DNA of 64,000 nt from an uncultured Flavobacteriaceae bacterium (GTDB lineage Bacteria; Bacteroidota; Bacteroidia; Flavobacteriales; Flavobacteriaceae): the NCBI GenBank assembly GCA_947503005.1, contig CANNCA010000002.1, positions 372,001 through 436,000 on the forward strand. The letters run 5' to 3'. Positions within the stretch are counted from its first letter, which is position 1; every line of letters starts with the position of its first letter. The notes beneath the pieces were generated by a model. The model was not told where the DNA came from and did not search any database. It worked only from the letters and a program-made list of their open reading frames with translations. Of this stretch, positions 16,875-25,918 are shown piece by piece. Both the position numbers and the translations under genes were made by a program.

Positions 16875-17617
16875 TGGAAAAAAATTACATTGATATTAAT
16901 TGTGATTTAGGTGAGGGTATAGGTAATGATGAACACATCTTACCCCTTATCTCTTCATGTAGTATAGCTTGTGGCGGTCATGCAGGGAATGACGAAACCA
17001 TAAGAAAAGTGGCGCGTTTGGCCAAATTCAATAATGTTAAGGTAGGTGCACACCCCTCATATCCTGATAAAGAGAATTTTGGGAGAGTTTCGCTATGGAT
17101 GGCCAAAGATGAGTTGATAGCTTCTGTCAAGGGGCAGGTCGATAATTTTGCCTCTATTTTAAGGGAAGAGGATATCGATATGTACCATATTAAAGCACAT
17201 GGCGCACTTTATAATGACATTGTTTCTGATACAGAATTGGCACGCACTTTTTTGAATGCCATTGACGCATACAAGACAACCACCGTTTTGTATGTTCCTT
17301 TTAATTCTGCTATCGAGGGGGAAGCATTGGTCGCAGGTTTTCAAATAAAATACGAGGCCTTTGGTGATCGTAACTATACGGATGGTGGCCTGTTGGTATC
17401 AAGACAAATGGAAAATGCGGTCATTGAAGAACCACAGGCTGTATTGGAACATATTGCTCGAATGGTGCATGAAAGGGAGGCGCGTTTACCAAGTGGAAAG
17501 CGTATACGCATGTTGGCCGACACTTATTGTATACACGGCGACACTCCGTCAGCTTTGGAAATATTGACGTATATTTCGAACCATCAAACCATGTATAATC
17601 TGCAAATCAAAAAGTGA
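16874..17617 (+). CDS. pxpA: 5-oxoprolinase subunit A (LamB/YcsF family)
   Basis: 247 residues, standard length. Family motifs: DINCDLGEGIGND at the start, ACGGHAGN near residue 33-40, VGAHPSYPD...FGR near 56-70, IKAHGALYND near 107-116 and CIHGDTPSA near the end. PxpA works with PxpB and PxpC to hydrolyse 5-oxoproline (pyroglutamate, which forms spontaneously from glutamine) to glutamate at the cost of ATP. The four-gene order transporter-A-B-C with overlapping codons gives strong context. Confidence 0.93.
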   Translation: MEKNYIDINCDLGEGIGNDEHILPLISSCSIACGGHAGNDETIRKVARLAKFNNVKVGAHPSYPDKENFGRVSLWMAKDELIASVKGQVDNFASILREEDIDMYHIKAHGALYNDIVSDTELARTFLNAIDAYKTTTVLYVPFNSAIEGEALVAGFQIKYEAFGDRNYTDGGLLVSRQMENAVIEEPQAVLEHIARMVHEREARLPSGKRIRMLADTYCIHGDTPSALEILTYISNHQTMYNLQIKK

Positions 17618-18351
17618 GCCCTTATTCCATTTCAATACGTCCTTTCGGTGTTCATGCTATTTTGGTGGAGTGGCCGCAACGTGTTGATGAAGCCATTCTT
17701 AATGATATTCTCCTGTTTATCGAACATTTACAACATAAATGTTTGGATACTCATAATTGGGAAATCGTTCCATCCTATAATTCAATTACACTCATCCATC
17801 GAGAAAAACCTATTGACTACAATCATTATAAACAGAAAATCGAGAGCTGGTACAAAAAAGGGGCAAAATTAAAAAAGAGGCAGCGATTCCTGTGGCGACT
17901 TCCCGTATGTTATGATTTGGAGTTCGGGATAGATTTACAAGAAGTTTCTGAAAAATTGAATAAATCTATCCCTGAAATAATAGAGCTCCATACTAATTCA
18001 CAGTATACGGTATATGGTATTGGATTTCTACCGGGTTTTATGTATTTAGGCGGACTGCCATCCGAGCTAGAGGTGCCTAGAAGGCCGGAGCCCCGACTAA
18101 AAGTCCAGAAAGGCGCTGTTGGTTTGGCTGGAAAGCAAACAGGTATTTATCCACAGGAATCCCCTGGAGGATGGAATATAATCGGCAATTGTACGGTGAC
18201 AATGTTCAATCCTAAAAATGAGAATCCTTGTTTTGTGAATGTGGGCGACAGAGTGCAATTCTACGCTATTGAAAGGGCCGAATATGATTTACACAAAATT
18301 GAGAGTGAAGTTGGTATTTATCAATTGCAAAAATCTATAATTGATGCTTAA
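17614..18351 (+). CDS. pxpB: 5-oxoprolinase subunit B (KipI-like)
   Basis: 245 residues from a GTG that overlaps the pxpA stop (GTGA). The KipI/PxpB signature YGIGFLPGFMYLGGLP is near residue 133-148, followed by PRLKVQKGAVGLAGKQTGIYP and the ESPGGWNIIG stretch, which are the cyclophilin-like carboxyltransferase-domain motifs. The N-terminal part (about 1-90) is the KipI N-domain. It partners with PxpC; the pair was first described in Bacillus as the sporulation-kinase inhibitors KipI/KipA, but with pxpA it is the 5-oxoprolinase. Confidence 0.93.
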   Translation: MSPYSISIRPFGVHAILVEWPQRVDEAILNDILLFIEHLQHKCLDTHNWEIVPSYNSITLIHREKPIDYNHYKQKIESWYKKGAKLKKRQRFLWRLPVCYDLEFGIDLQEVSEKLNKSIPEIIELHTNSQYTVYGIGFLPGFMYLGGLPSELEVPRRPEPRLKVQKGAVGLAGKQTGIYPQESPGGWNIIGNCTVTMFNPKNENPCFVNVGDRVQFYAIERAEYDLHKIESEVGIYQLQKSIIDA

Positions 18352-19189
18352 ACTTCTAAAATCTGGATATTATACCTCCGTTCAAGACCAAGGAAGGTTC
18401 GGGTTTCGCCATAAGGGTGTACCGGTTTCAGGTGCTATGGATGGTTTGGCGTTGTCAAAAGCCAATGCACTATTAGAAAACGATGAAGATTGTGCAGTTC
18501 TCGAAATCACAATGACCGGGCCTACCATCGAATTTGAAGAAAACACTTTCATAGTACTTACCGGGGCTAAAATGTCCACAACGCTAAATAATCAGCCCAT
18601 TCTTAATTATAAGGTTCACGAAATAGCAGTTGGTGACATACTATCGTATGGGAGGTTGGAAAAAGGTTTTCGAAGCTATCTAGCTGTAAAAGGCGGTTTC
18701 ACTACTCCAGTGGTATTAAAAAGTCGTTCCTTTTCAAAGTCTTTGACGCGGTTAACGTACCTTCCGGACAAGAGTGTATTACCTTTTGAGCCCTGTTCTT
18801 TTTTCACTCCAAAAATAGAAGAGATCAAGATTGACTCTTATTTTGAGGAAACTGTTTTAGAACTTGCCCAAGGCCCTGAATATGATATATTGAACGACCA
18901 TCAGCTTGAAAAAATTTTTGGCACCGGATTTACCGTGTCCAATGAAAACAACCGAATGGCCTATCAAATGACCGAACCCATAAGTGGGCATGCGGTATCA
19001 ATGCTTACCTCGGCTACTCTGCCGGGTACGGTTCAACTGACTCCAGCTGGTAAATTGATTATTCTGATGAAAGACGGTCAAACTACAGGTGGTTATCCAA
19101 GAATTCTACAGCTTACGGATAAAGCAATTTCAATTCTTGCTCAGAAGAAGTATGGAGATAAAGTTTCGTTTAAACTTGTAAAAGGTTAA
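18344..19189 (+). CDS. pxpC: 5-oxoprolinase subunit C (biotin-dependent carboxyltransferase family, KipA-like)
   Basis: 281 residues from ATG 18344, which overlaps the last codons of pxpB; a TTG directly before it is in frame but unneeded. Motifs: SVQDQGRFGFRHKGVPVSGAMD at 10-31, SYLAVKGGF near 107-115, and near the C-terminus GTVQLTPAGKLIILMKDGQTTGGYPR. Family-wide this is the partner domain fused to PxpB in many species; here they are separate genes. Last gene of the operon, with a terminator about 95 bases beyond. Confidence 0.93.
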   Translation: MLKLLKSGYYTSVQDQGRFGFRHKGVPVSGAMDGLALSKANALLENDEDCAVLEITMTGPTIEFEENTFIVLTGAKMSTTLNNQPILNYKVHEIAVGDILSYGRLEKGFRSYLAVKGGFTTPVVLKSRSFSKSLTRLTYLPDKSVLPFEPCSFFTPKIEEIKIDSYFEETVLELAQGPEYDILNDHQLEKIFGTGFTVSNENNRMAYQMTEPISGHAVSMLTSATLPGTVQLTPAGKLIILMKDGQTTGGYPRILQLTDKAISILAQKKYGDKVSFKLVKG

Positions 19190-19279
19190 TTTCGTGCTAA
19201 TGAAAAGTATAAATAAAATAGTCGGTGTTATTCTTATTGTCCCTCTCTAAGGGGGTGATATAGATTTTCACTGAAAAAA

Positions 19280-19313
19280 GAAGGCCTGTATCATTTATAC
19301 GATACAGGCTTTC
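19280..19313 (+). terminator. Intrinsic terminator of the pxp operon
   Basis: GCCTGTATC (19284-19292) pairs with GATACAGGC (19301-19309), extended outward by A-T and G-T pairs (flanks AAGAAG and TTTCTT). A T-rich run follows on the plus strand. It separates pxpC from ilvD. Confidence 0.75.
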
Positions 19314-19469
19314 TTAATTTTCCCAATTAAGTCAAAGCGTGATTGAATGTAATGAATATGGTATCAAAAGAGCATTTAAGCAATTGAAAAACAGCTAGTT
19401 GACTTAAATTTGGTAAAACTGACTTTATACCTTTATAAATTGCTTAAAATAAAGGCTTTTTTAAACTTT

Positions 19470-19477
19470 TATATTTG
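19470..19477 (+). promoter_or_regulatory. Exact -7 type element TATATTTG upstream of ilvD
   Basis: TATATTTG fits TAnnTTTG. No good -33 TTG is found 17-23 bases upstream (the nearest, at 19440, is 27 bases away). It is 49 bases before the ilvD start. The rest of the 336-base gap before ilvD holds only the terminator; I saw no attenuator or leader peptide. Confidence 0.35.
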
Positions 19478-19525
19478 TTTGTAATGAGTAAACCCCAAAA
19501 TTAAGAACTGTTTTAGAACACACTG

Positions 19526-21202
19526 ATGGAATTGAACAAATACAGTAAAAATGTTACCCAAGACCCCACACAACCTGCGGCTCAAGCCATGCTTTATGCA
19601 ATAGGTTTTAAGGATGAGGATTTTGAAAAACCTTTGGTGGGTATCGCAAGTACAGGTTATGAGGGCAATCCTTGCAATATGCATTTAAATGATTTGGCGA
19701 AGTTGGTAAAGGAAGGTGTGAATTCTAGAGAAACGGTTGGACTCATTTTCAATACTATTGGGATTAGCGATGGGATTTCTATGGGAACTCCGGGAATGCG
19801 TTTTTCACTTCCTTCAAGGGATATCATTGCCGATTCTATGGAGGCAGTAGTTCAAGGTATGTCTTACGATGGTTTGGTAACCGTGGTAGGTTGCGATAAG
19901 AACATGCCAGGAGCACTGATGGCAATGCTGCGTTTAAACCGACCTTCAATTTTAGTTTATGGAGGAACAATCGCATCCGGTTGCCACAATGATAAAAAGC
20001 TGGATATTGTTTCGGCTTTTGAAGCATGGGGAGAGAAGGTTGCGGGTACTATGGAGGAATCCGAATTCAGAAGTATCATCAAAAAATCGATCCCAGGAGC
20101 AGGAGCTTGTGGTGGTATGTATACTGCTAATACCATGGCTTCTGCCATAGAAGCTTTGGGGATGTCCCTTCCCTATAATTCGTCGAATCCGGCGATTAGT
20201 GAAAATAAGGAAGCAGAATGTATAGCCGCCGGAAAGCAGATGCGAACTTTGATTGAAAAAGATATTAAACCTTTGGATATTGTAACGCGAAAGTCCTTGG
20301 AAAATGCGATTCGCCTAGTTACGATTACTGGCGGTTCTACAAATGCAGTATTACATTTCCTGGCAATTGCCAGAGCTGCCGATATTGATTTCACCTTACA
20401 AGACTTCCAAAAGATAAGTGATACAACTCCTTTTATCGCCGATTTAAAACCTAGTGGTAAATATTTGATGGAAGATGTGCACCGGGTTGGTGGAATACCT
20501 GCTTTATTGAAATATTTATTAAAAAACGGACTTTTACATGGAGATTGTTTGACAGTTACAGGAAAAACGTTAGCCGAGAATTTGGAGAATGTTTCCGATT
20601 TAGAAGAGGGCCAAGATGTAATTATGCCTTTAGACAAACCCATTAAGGCAACAGGACATTTACGAATGCTTTATGGAAACCTAGCTTCAAATGGATCTGT
20701 TGCAAAAATTACAGGTAAAGAAGGTCTCTTGTTCAAAGGAACGGCTAAAGTTTTTGATAGTGAATACGATGCAAACGATGGTATTCGAACCGGTCTTGTC
20801 AAAAAAGGAGATGTAGTTGTGATTCGGTATGAAGGCCCAAAAGGAGGACCGGGCATGCCCGAAATGCTGAAACCAACTGCAGCGATTATGGGTGCTGGCC
20901 TTGGAAAAGATGTGGCACTAATTACTGACGGTAGGTTCTCCGGTGGCACACATGGCTTCGTAGTAGGCCATATTTCACCCGAGGCCCAAGAGGGTGGCGT
21001 AATTGCTTTGGTGAAAGATGGTGATGTCATTACCATTGATGCAGAAACAAATTCAATCAACGTCGACGTTGCGGACGAAGAATTGGCAAAACGAAGAGAC
21101 TCGTGGGTACGACCAGAGCTAAAATTTAAAAAGGGAGTATTATATAAGTATGCCCGATCCGTTTCCTCGGCAGCACAAGGTTGTGTTACGGACGAATTTT
21201 AA
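19526..21202 (+). CDS. ilvD: Dihydroxy-acid dehydratase
   Basis: 558 residues, normal for IlvD. The three Fe-S cysteines are Cys50 (GNPCNMHL), Cys123 (GCDKNMPG) and Cys195 ([14 protein letters not shown]), and the [19 protein letters not shown] stretch near 472-490 is intact. The enzyme dehydrates dihydroxy-isovalerate and dihydroxy-3-methylvalerate to the keto acids that precede valine, leucine and isoleucine. It begins the ilvD-ilvB-ilvN-ilvC run on this strand. The start ATG directly precedes [12 protein letters not shown], as in relatives. Confidence 0.96.
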   Translation: MELNKYSKNVTQDPTQPAAQAMLYAIGFKDEDFEKPLVGIASTGYEGNPCNMHLNDLAKLVKEGVNSRETVGLIFNTIGISDGISMGTPGMRFSLPSRDIIADSMEAVVQGMSYDGLVTVVGCDKNMPGALMAMLRLNRPSILVYGGTIASGCHNDKKLDIVSAFEAWGEKVAGTMEESEFRSIIKKSIPGAGACGGMYTANTMASAIEALGMSLPYNSSNPAISENKEAECIAAGKQMRTLIEKDIKPLDIVTRKSLENAIRLVTITGGSTNAVLHFLAIARAADIDFTLQDFQKISDTTPFIADLKPSGKYLMEDVHRVGGIPALLKYLLKNGLLHGDCLTVTGKTLAENLENVSDLEEGQDVIMPLDKPIKATGHLRMLYGNLASNGSVAKITGKEGLLFKGTAKVFDSEYDANDGIRTGLVKKGDVVVIRYEGPKGGPGMPEMLKPTAAIMGAGLGKDVALITDGRFSGGTHGFVVGHISPEAQEGGVIALVKDGDVITIDAETNSINVDVADEELAKRRDSWVRPELKFKKGVLYKYARSVSSAAQGCVTDEF

Positions 21203-21317
21203 AGCATAGGTATTAGGATCATATGTTTTTGATAAATTAGATTGCCAGATACTGAAGATTATTAATTAAATGACCCGGGGTACTCACCCTCCAAAGGAGG
21301 GAGTCGGGGGGAGGATT

Positions 21318-23051
21318 ATGGAAACAGTTAAAGAAAAAAAAGCGGTAGCAAAAGAGCAAAAAAGCATTCGTATCAGTGGCGCCGAAGCCATTATCCATTG
21401 CTTGCTTGCTGAGGGTGTTGATTTACTATATGGTTATCCTGGAGGAGCAATCATGCCCGTTTACGATGAACTATACAAGTTTCAAGATAAATTGACTCAT
21501 ATTTTGACCCGGCATGAACAAGGAGCGACACATGCAGCACAAGGGTATGCAAGAGTATCTGGTAAGGTTGGTGTAGCCATGGCTACTTCTGGGCCAGGTG
21601 CCACTAACTTGGTAACGGGCTTGGCGGATGCTCAAATCGATTCGACACCTATGGTTTGCATAACTGGTCAGGTGCCAAGACATTTGTTGGGTTCCGATGC
21701 CTTTCAAGAAACGGATATTATTGGTATTTCTACACCAGTAACCAAATGGAATCATCAGATTACGAAGGCATCTGAAATTCCTGAGGTCATGGCCAAGGCA
21801 TTCTTTATAGCTAAATCAGGTCGGCCTGGTCCTGTTTTAATCGATATTACCAAGAATGCCCAATTTGAGGAAATCGACTTTGTTTACGAAAAGTGTAGCG
21901 GTGTACGTAGTTATAATCCGGTTCCGAAACCAAATATGGGTTCTATAGAAGCCGCTGCAGAGCTTATCAATAATGCTAAAAAACCTTATATCGTCTGGGG
22001 ACAAGGTGTTATTTTAGGTGAGGCTGAGGAAGAATTGAAGGCATTGATCGAGAAAGCAGGTATTCCTGCTGCTTGGACCATTATGGGTGAATCTGCAATC
22101 CCTACCAGTCATCCGCTGAATGTTGGCATGGTTGGCATGCACGGCAACTATGGTCCAAATATCTTGACCAACGAATGTGACCTGCTTTTGGCAATAGGTA
22201 TGCGTTTTGATGACCGTGTTACAGGAAGTTTAGACACCTATGCCAAACAGGCTAAAGTGGTTCATTTTGAAATCGACCCTGCGGAGATCAATAAGAACGT
22301 AACTGCTGACATAGCAGTGCTGGGCAACTCGAAAGAAACCTTGAAATTATTGCTGCCCTTGGTGAACAAAAATTCGCATGAAACTTGGCACAATAAGTTC
22401 AAAGAAAAATACAAGGTTGAATTTGACACAGTGATTAAGAATGATATTCATCCTACCAAAGAGGGTTTGACGATGGGCGAGGTGATTGAAGAAATCAACT
22501 TGGCTTCGAAAAACAAGGCAGTGATCGTAACCGATGTGGGGCAACATCAGATGATTGCTTGTCGCTATGCAAAATTCGAAGATTCAAAAAGTAATATAAC
22601 TTCTGGAGGCTTAGGAACAATGGGCTTTGCCCTTCCTGCAGCGATCGGTGCCAAAATGGGCGCCATGGATCGTGAAGTGGTTGCTATTATCGGCGATGGC
22701 GGGTATCAAATGACCATTCAAGAATTAGGCGTAATATTCCAGCATCAAATACCTGTTAAAATCGTAGTACTAAACAATGACCATTTGGGTATGGTACGCC
22801 AGTGGCAAGAATTATTTTTTGAAAGCCGATATGCGTCAACAGTCATGGTTAATCCTGATTTTGTAAAGATTGCAGAAGGCTACCATATTGAATCTAAAAG
22901 GGTTAGTGAACGTAAAGATTTAAAGGCTACGGTTCAAGAAATGATTGCTTCAGACAAACCCTATTTTTTGGAAGTTAAGGTCGAAAAGGAAGATAATGTC
23001 TTTCCGATGATTCCATCAGGGGCGTCGGTTTCTGACATTCGATTGAAATAA
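21318..23051 (+). CDS. ilvB: Acetolactate synthase, large catalytic subunit
   Basis: 577 residues from ATG 21318. An in-frame ATG at 21270 would add 16 residues encoded by a G-rich spacer (reading TRGTHPPKEG), which looks non-coding, so the inner start is preferred. ThDP-enzyme motifs: YGYPGGAIMPVYDEL with the catalytic Glu of RHEQGATHAAQGYAR, SGPGATNLVTGLADA, and the C-terminal GDGGYQMTIQELG...NNDHLGMVRQWQ ThDP-binding region. It condenses two pyruvates, or pyruvate and 2-oxobutyrate. Its regulatory subunit ilvN is not adjacent: a methyltransferase gene lies between. Confidence 0.96.
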   Translation: METVKEKKAVAKEQKSIRISGAEAIIHCLLAEGVDLLYGYPGGAIMPVYDELYKFQDKLTHILTRHEQGATHAAQGYARVSGKVGVAMATSGPGATNLVTGLADAQIDSTPMVCITGQVPRHLLGSDAFQETDIIGISTPVTKWNHQITKASEIPEVMAKAFFIAKSGRPGPVLIDITKNAQFEEIDFVYEKCSGVRSYNPVPKPNMGSIEAAAELINNAKKPYIVWGQGVILGEAEEELKALIEKAGIPAAWTIMGESAIPTSHPLNVGMVGMHGNYGPNILTNECDLLLAIGMRFDDRVTGSLDTYAKQAKVVHFEIDPAEINKNVTADIAVLGNSKETLKLLLPLVNKNSHETWHNKFKEKYKVEFDTVIKNDIHPTKEGLTMGEVIEEINLASKNKAVIVTDVGQHQMIACRYAKFEDSKSNITSGGLGTMGFALPAAIGAKMGAMDREVVAIIGDGGYQMTIQELGVIFQHQIPVKIVVLNNDHLGMVRQWQELFFESRYASTVMVNPDFVKIAEGYHIESKRVSERKDLKATVQEMIASDKPYFLEVKVEKEDNVFPMIPSGASVSDIRLK

Positions 23052-23056
23052 CAGAT

Positions 23057-23126
23057 CTGTCAATTCGAGCGGAGTCGAGAACAAATTTTTAGGCAGAATG
23101 CATCTCGACTCCGCTCGACGTGACAG
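23057..23126. repeat. Long inverted repeat between ilvB and the O-methyltransferase gene
   Basis: A 24-base left arm at 23057-23080 and right arm at 23103-23126 are reverse complements except for two or three positions, around a 22-base AT-rich loop. The arm core TCGACTCCGCTCGA is a motif I recognise as dispersed in flavobacterial spacers. It has no T-run after it, so it is more like a dispersed palindrome than a terminator, although the hairpin may lower read-through or stabilise the mRNA end. Confidence 0.7.
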
Positions 23127-23143
23127 TTAGAATTTTAAATAAT

Positions 23144-23725
23144 ATGAACGATTCCATTATAAAAGACATTCCTGAAATACATTCCGCGATAGCAGGAAAA
23201 TCAAAAGAAATCGGATTTACCATGCCATCTGATTTGTATGTCGGCACACTTCTAAAAACCTTAGTAGCATCGAAACCTAATGGAAGTTTTTTAGAATTGG
23301 GTACTGGAATTGGCCTTAGTCTTTCTTGGATGGTGGATGGAATGAATAAGAAATCCCGTCTAATAACAGTAGACAATGACCCTAAACTCATTAAAATTGC
23401 GAGAGATTATTTCGGAGATGATCACAGGTTGGAAATATTTTGTGAAGACGGTTCGGAATGGATAGGGAACTATAAGGGTGGCAAATTTGATTTGATTTTT
23501 GCCGATGCTTGGCCTGGAAAATATAGTGAAATAGATGGAATTTTAGATTTGGTAAGTCTAGGTGGCTTTTATATCATTGATGATATGATGGCACAGCCCA
23601 ATTGGCCAAAAGGGCACCTTGATAATGTTGATAGACTTGTGGATTATTTAGAAAATCGAGAAGACTTTGTCCTTACAAAAATGAATTGGTCAACTGGTTT
23701 GATCATAGCAGTACGAACAAAATAG
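23144..23725 (+). CDS. Class I SAM-dependent O-methyltransferase-like protein
   Basis: 193 residues from ATG 23144; an in-frame GTG at 23120 lies inside the inverted repeat and is not credible. The SAM-binding motif I is FLELGTGIGLSLSWM (near residue 50), followed by LITVDNDPKLIKIARDYFG and the acidic FDLIFADAWPGKYSEID (motif IV). The order fits O-methyltransferase family 3 (COMT-like) folds. The substrate is unknown. It sits between ilvB and ilvN, 16 bases before ilvN, and so is probably co-transcribed with the branched-chain amino acid genes without an obvious part in the pathway. Stop codon TAG. Confidence 0.75.
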   Translation: MNDSIIKDIPEIHSAIAGKSKEIGFTMPSDLYVGTLLKTLVASKPNGSFLELGTGIGLSLSWMVDGMNKKSRLITVDNDPKLIKIARDYFGDDHRLEIFCEDGSEWIGNYKGGKFDLIFADAWPGKYSEIDGILDLVSLGGFYIIDDMMAQPNWPKGHLDNVDRLVDYLENREDFVLTKMNWSTGLIIAVRTK

Positions 23726-23741
23726 ATTTTATATAAACAGC

Positions 23742-24269
23742 ATGGAAAAACAATGGTTTACCATATCGGTGTATTCCGAAAATAATGTGGGACTACTAAA
23801 TAGAATATCTGGCATATTCTTAAAGCGACACATTAATATAGAGAGCTTAAACGTTTCTAAATCAGAAATAGAGAATGTTTCAAAGTTCACAATAGTAATT
23901 AACGCGACGGAAGATTGGACGCGTAAAATCGTTGGTCAGATTGAAAAACAGATTGAGGTGATAAAAGCGTTTTATCATACTGATGATGAAACAATTTACC
24001 AAGAATCGGCATTGTTTAAAATTGCAAGCGGACTGCTTTTTGACGAAAGGCAGATTCAGAATATAATCAAAGACAGCAACTCTCAAATAGTTACTGTATC
24101 AAGAGATTTCTTTGTTTTGGCCAAATCTGGCCGTCGCCATGAAATTGATGAAATGCACAAACTTTTAGAACCTTTCGGGATTATGCAATTCGTACGTTCA
24201 GGGCGTATTGCTGTAACCAAGTCTGAAATGCAGATAACCGCATTGTTAGAAGAATTTCAAGAACAATAA
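23742..24269 (+). CDS. ilvN: Acetolactate synthase, small regulatory subunit
   Basis: 175 residues. The N-terminal ACT domain (about 5-80) is plain: FTISVYSENNVGLLNRISGIFLKRHINIESLNVS, then IVINATEDWTRKIVGQIEKQIEVIKAFYH. The C-terminal half (about 85-170) is the ALS small-subunit C-domain, ending in VRSGRIAVTK. It stimulates IlvB and gives feedback inhibition by valine. The spacing to ilvC is 61 bases and holds a 7-bp hairpin at 24295-24312 without a T-run. Confidence 0.93.
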   Translation: MEKQWFTISVYSENNVGLLNRISGIFLKRHINIESLNVSKSEIENVSKFTIVINATEDWTRKIVGQIEKQIEVIKAFYHTDDETIYQESALFKIASGLLFDERQIQNIIKDSNSQIVTVSRDFFVLAKSGRRHEIDEMHKLLEPFGIMQFVRSGRIAVTKSEMQITALLEEFQEQ

Positions 24270-24330
24270 TAAGTATATAACAACCTAAAACCGATTCTGG
24301 ATTCCTCCAGAACAACAAAATAATTTAGAA

Positions 24331-25800
24331 ATGGCGAATTACTTCAATACACTATCCTTAAGAGACAAATTGACCCAGTTAGGGAAATGTAGATTTATGG
24401 AATCAAACGAGTTTTCAGATGGTGTAAATGCATTAAAAGGAAAAAAAATTGTAATCGTTGGCTGTGGAGCCCAAGGTTTGAACCAAGGGTTGAACATGCG
24501 TGATTCTGGTTTGGATATCTCATATACGCTACGAGAGGCGGCTATTAAAGAGAAAAGACAGTCTTTTTTAAATGCAAGCGAAAATGGATTCAGTGTTGGC
24601 ACTTACGAGGAGTTGATTCCAAATGCCGATTTGGTGATTAATTTAACCCCTGACAAACAGCATACCAATGTGGTCAGTACTATAATGCCATTAATGAAAA
24701 AGGATGCTACACTTTCCTATTCGCATGGATTCAATATCGTAGAGGAAGGAATGCAAATCCGCAAAGATTTGACAGTTATTATGGTCGCGCCAAAATGTCC
24801 TGGTTCCGAAGTTCGTGAAGAATATAAAAGAGGATTTGGGGTTCCGACCTTAATTGCCGTGCATCCTGATAACGACCCTCAAGGAATAGGTTTGGAACAG
24901 GCCAAAGCTTATGCTGTAGGTACCGGGGGACATCGAGCTGGAGTTTTAGAATCTTCCTTTGTTGCCGAAGTAAAGTCCGATTTAATGGGTGAGCAAACTA
25001 TACTGTGCGGACTATTACAGACAGGAAGTATCCTCTGTTTCGACAAAATGATTGAAAAGGGAGTTGAACCTGGTTATGCTTCCAAACTAATTCAATACGG
25101 ATGGGAAACCGTGACTGAAGGCATGAAATATGGTGGAATCACGAATATGATGGATCGGCTCTCCAATCCGGCCAAAATAAAGGCGTTTGAACTATCCGAA
25201 GAATTAAAAGATATTATGCGGCCTTTGTTTTATAAACATATGGATGATATTATGACCGGTCATTTCTCTAAAACCATGATGGAAGACTGGGCTAACGATG
25301 ATAAAAACCTGTTAGCATGGCGTGCAGCTACCGGAGAAACCGCTTTTGAGAAGACTCCTGCAGCGGATATAGAGATTTCTGAACAAGAATATTATGATCA
25401 TGGTGTTTTGATGGTGGCTATGGTAAGAGCAGGAGTAGAGCTGGCGTACGAGAGCATGACAGAATCAGGAATTATCGGAGAATCAGCATACTATGAGTCT
25501 TTACATGAAACGCCGTTGATTGCCAATACCATTGCTAGAAAAAAACTGTTCGAAATGAACCGAGTAATTTCCGATACGGCTGAATATGGTTGTTATCTGT
25601 TCGATCACGCCTGTAAACCGTTATTGGCTGATTTTATGCAAAATATAGAAACCGATGTCATTGGTACGTCGTACGGTGATGGAAACAGTGTGGATAATGC
25701 AAAGTTGATCCACGTCAATAAGATTTTAAGAGAACATCCGGTAGAAATCGTTGGAGCACGCCTAAGGGAGTCGATGACCGCTATGAAACCAATAGTATAG
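24331..25800 (+). CDS. ilvC: Ketol-acid reductoisomerase, long class II form
   Basis: 489 residues, the length of class II enzymes with a duplicated knotted C-domain (class I is about 330-340). The NADPH motif [10 protein letters not shown] is at 44-53; the phosphate-binding residues follow in [14 protein letters not shown]. The Mg/substrate Asp and Glu lie in [18 protein letters not shown] near 208-225. It converts acetolactate and acetohydroxybutyrate to dihydroxy-acids, the substrate of IlvD. It is the last ilv gene and ends at TAG, showing that TAG is a normal stop in this genome. Confidence 0.96.
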   Translation: MANYFNTLSLRDKLTQLGKCRFMESNEFSDGVNALKGKKIVIVGCGAQGLNQGLNMRDSGLDISYTLREAAIKEKRQSFLNASENGFSVGTYEELIPNADLVINLTPDKQHTNVVSTIMPLMKKDATLSYSHGFNIVEEGMQIRKDLTVIMVAPKCPGSEVREEYKRGFGVPTLIAVHPDNDPQGIGLEQAKAYAVGTGGHRAGVLESSFVAEVKSDLMGEQTILCGLLQTGSILCFDKMIEKGVEPGYASKLIQYGWETVTEGMKYGGITNMMDRLSNPAKIKAFELSEELKDIMRPLFYKHMDDIMTGHFSKTMMEDWANDDKNLLAWRAATGETAFEKTPAADIEISEQEYYDHGVLMVAMVRAGVELAYESMTESGIIGESAYYESLHETPLIANTIARKKLFEMNRVISDTAEYGCYLFDHACKPLLADFMQNIETDVIGTSYGDGNSVDNAKLIHVNKILREHPVEIVGARLRESMTAMKPIV

Positions 25801-25813
25801 GCCTTTTCTTTAT

Positions 25814-25831
25814 ATCCGCCTTGGGGCGGAT
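25814..25831. repeat. Small hairpin downstream of ilvC
   Basis: ATCCGCC (25814-25820), loop TTGG, GGCGGAT (25825-25831). It is followed by TGAGTTTTCC, so it could be a weak first terminator ahead of the stronger one at 25864. Confidence 0.5.
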
Positions 25832-25863
25832 GAGTTTTCCCCTCTAAGGGAAAGGGCATCTAG

Positions 25864-25890
25864 GGCCCGCGGGTTTTCCGTGGGTCTTTT
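25864..25890 (+). terminator. Intrinsic terminator of the ilv operon
   Basis: GGCCCGCGG (25864-25872) pairs with CCGTGGGTC (25878-25886) including two G-T pairs, loop GTTTT, followed by TTTT. It separates ilvC from gapN. Confidence 0.7.
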
Positions 25891-25918
25891 AAATTAATAA
25901 AATCATAAAACAGCACTT

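Noticed and set aside
20173-20643. 156-codon minus-strand frame within ilvD (and a similar one at 20671-21060)
   Set aside because: Antisense to conserved ilvD; no independent support.
21270-21317. Upstream ATG as the ilvB start
   Set aside because: The extra 16 residues come from a G/C-run spacer sequence and do not resemble acetolactate synthase N-termini.
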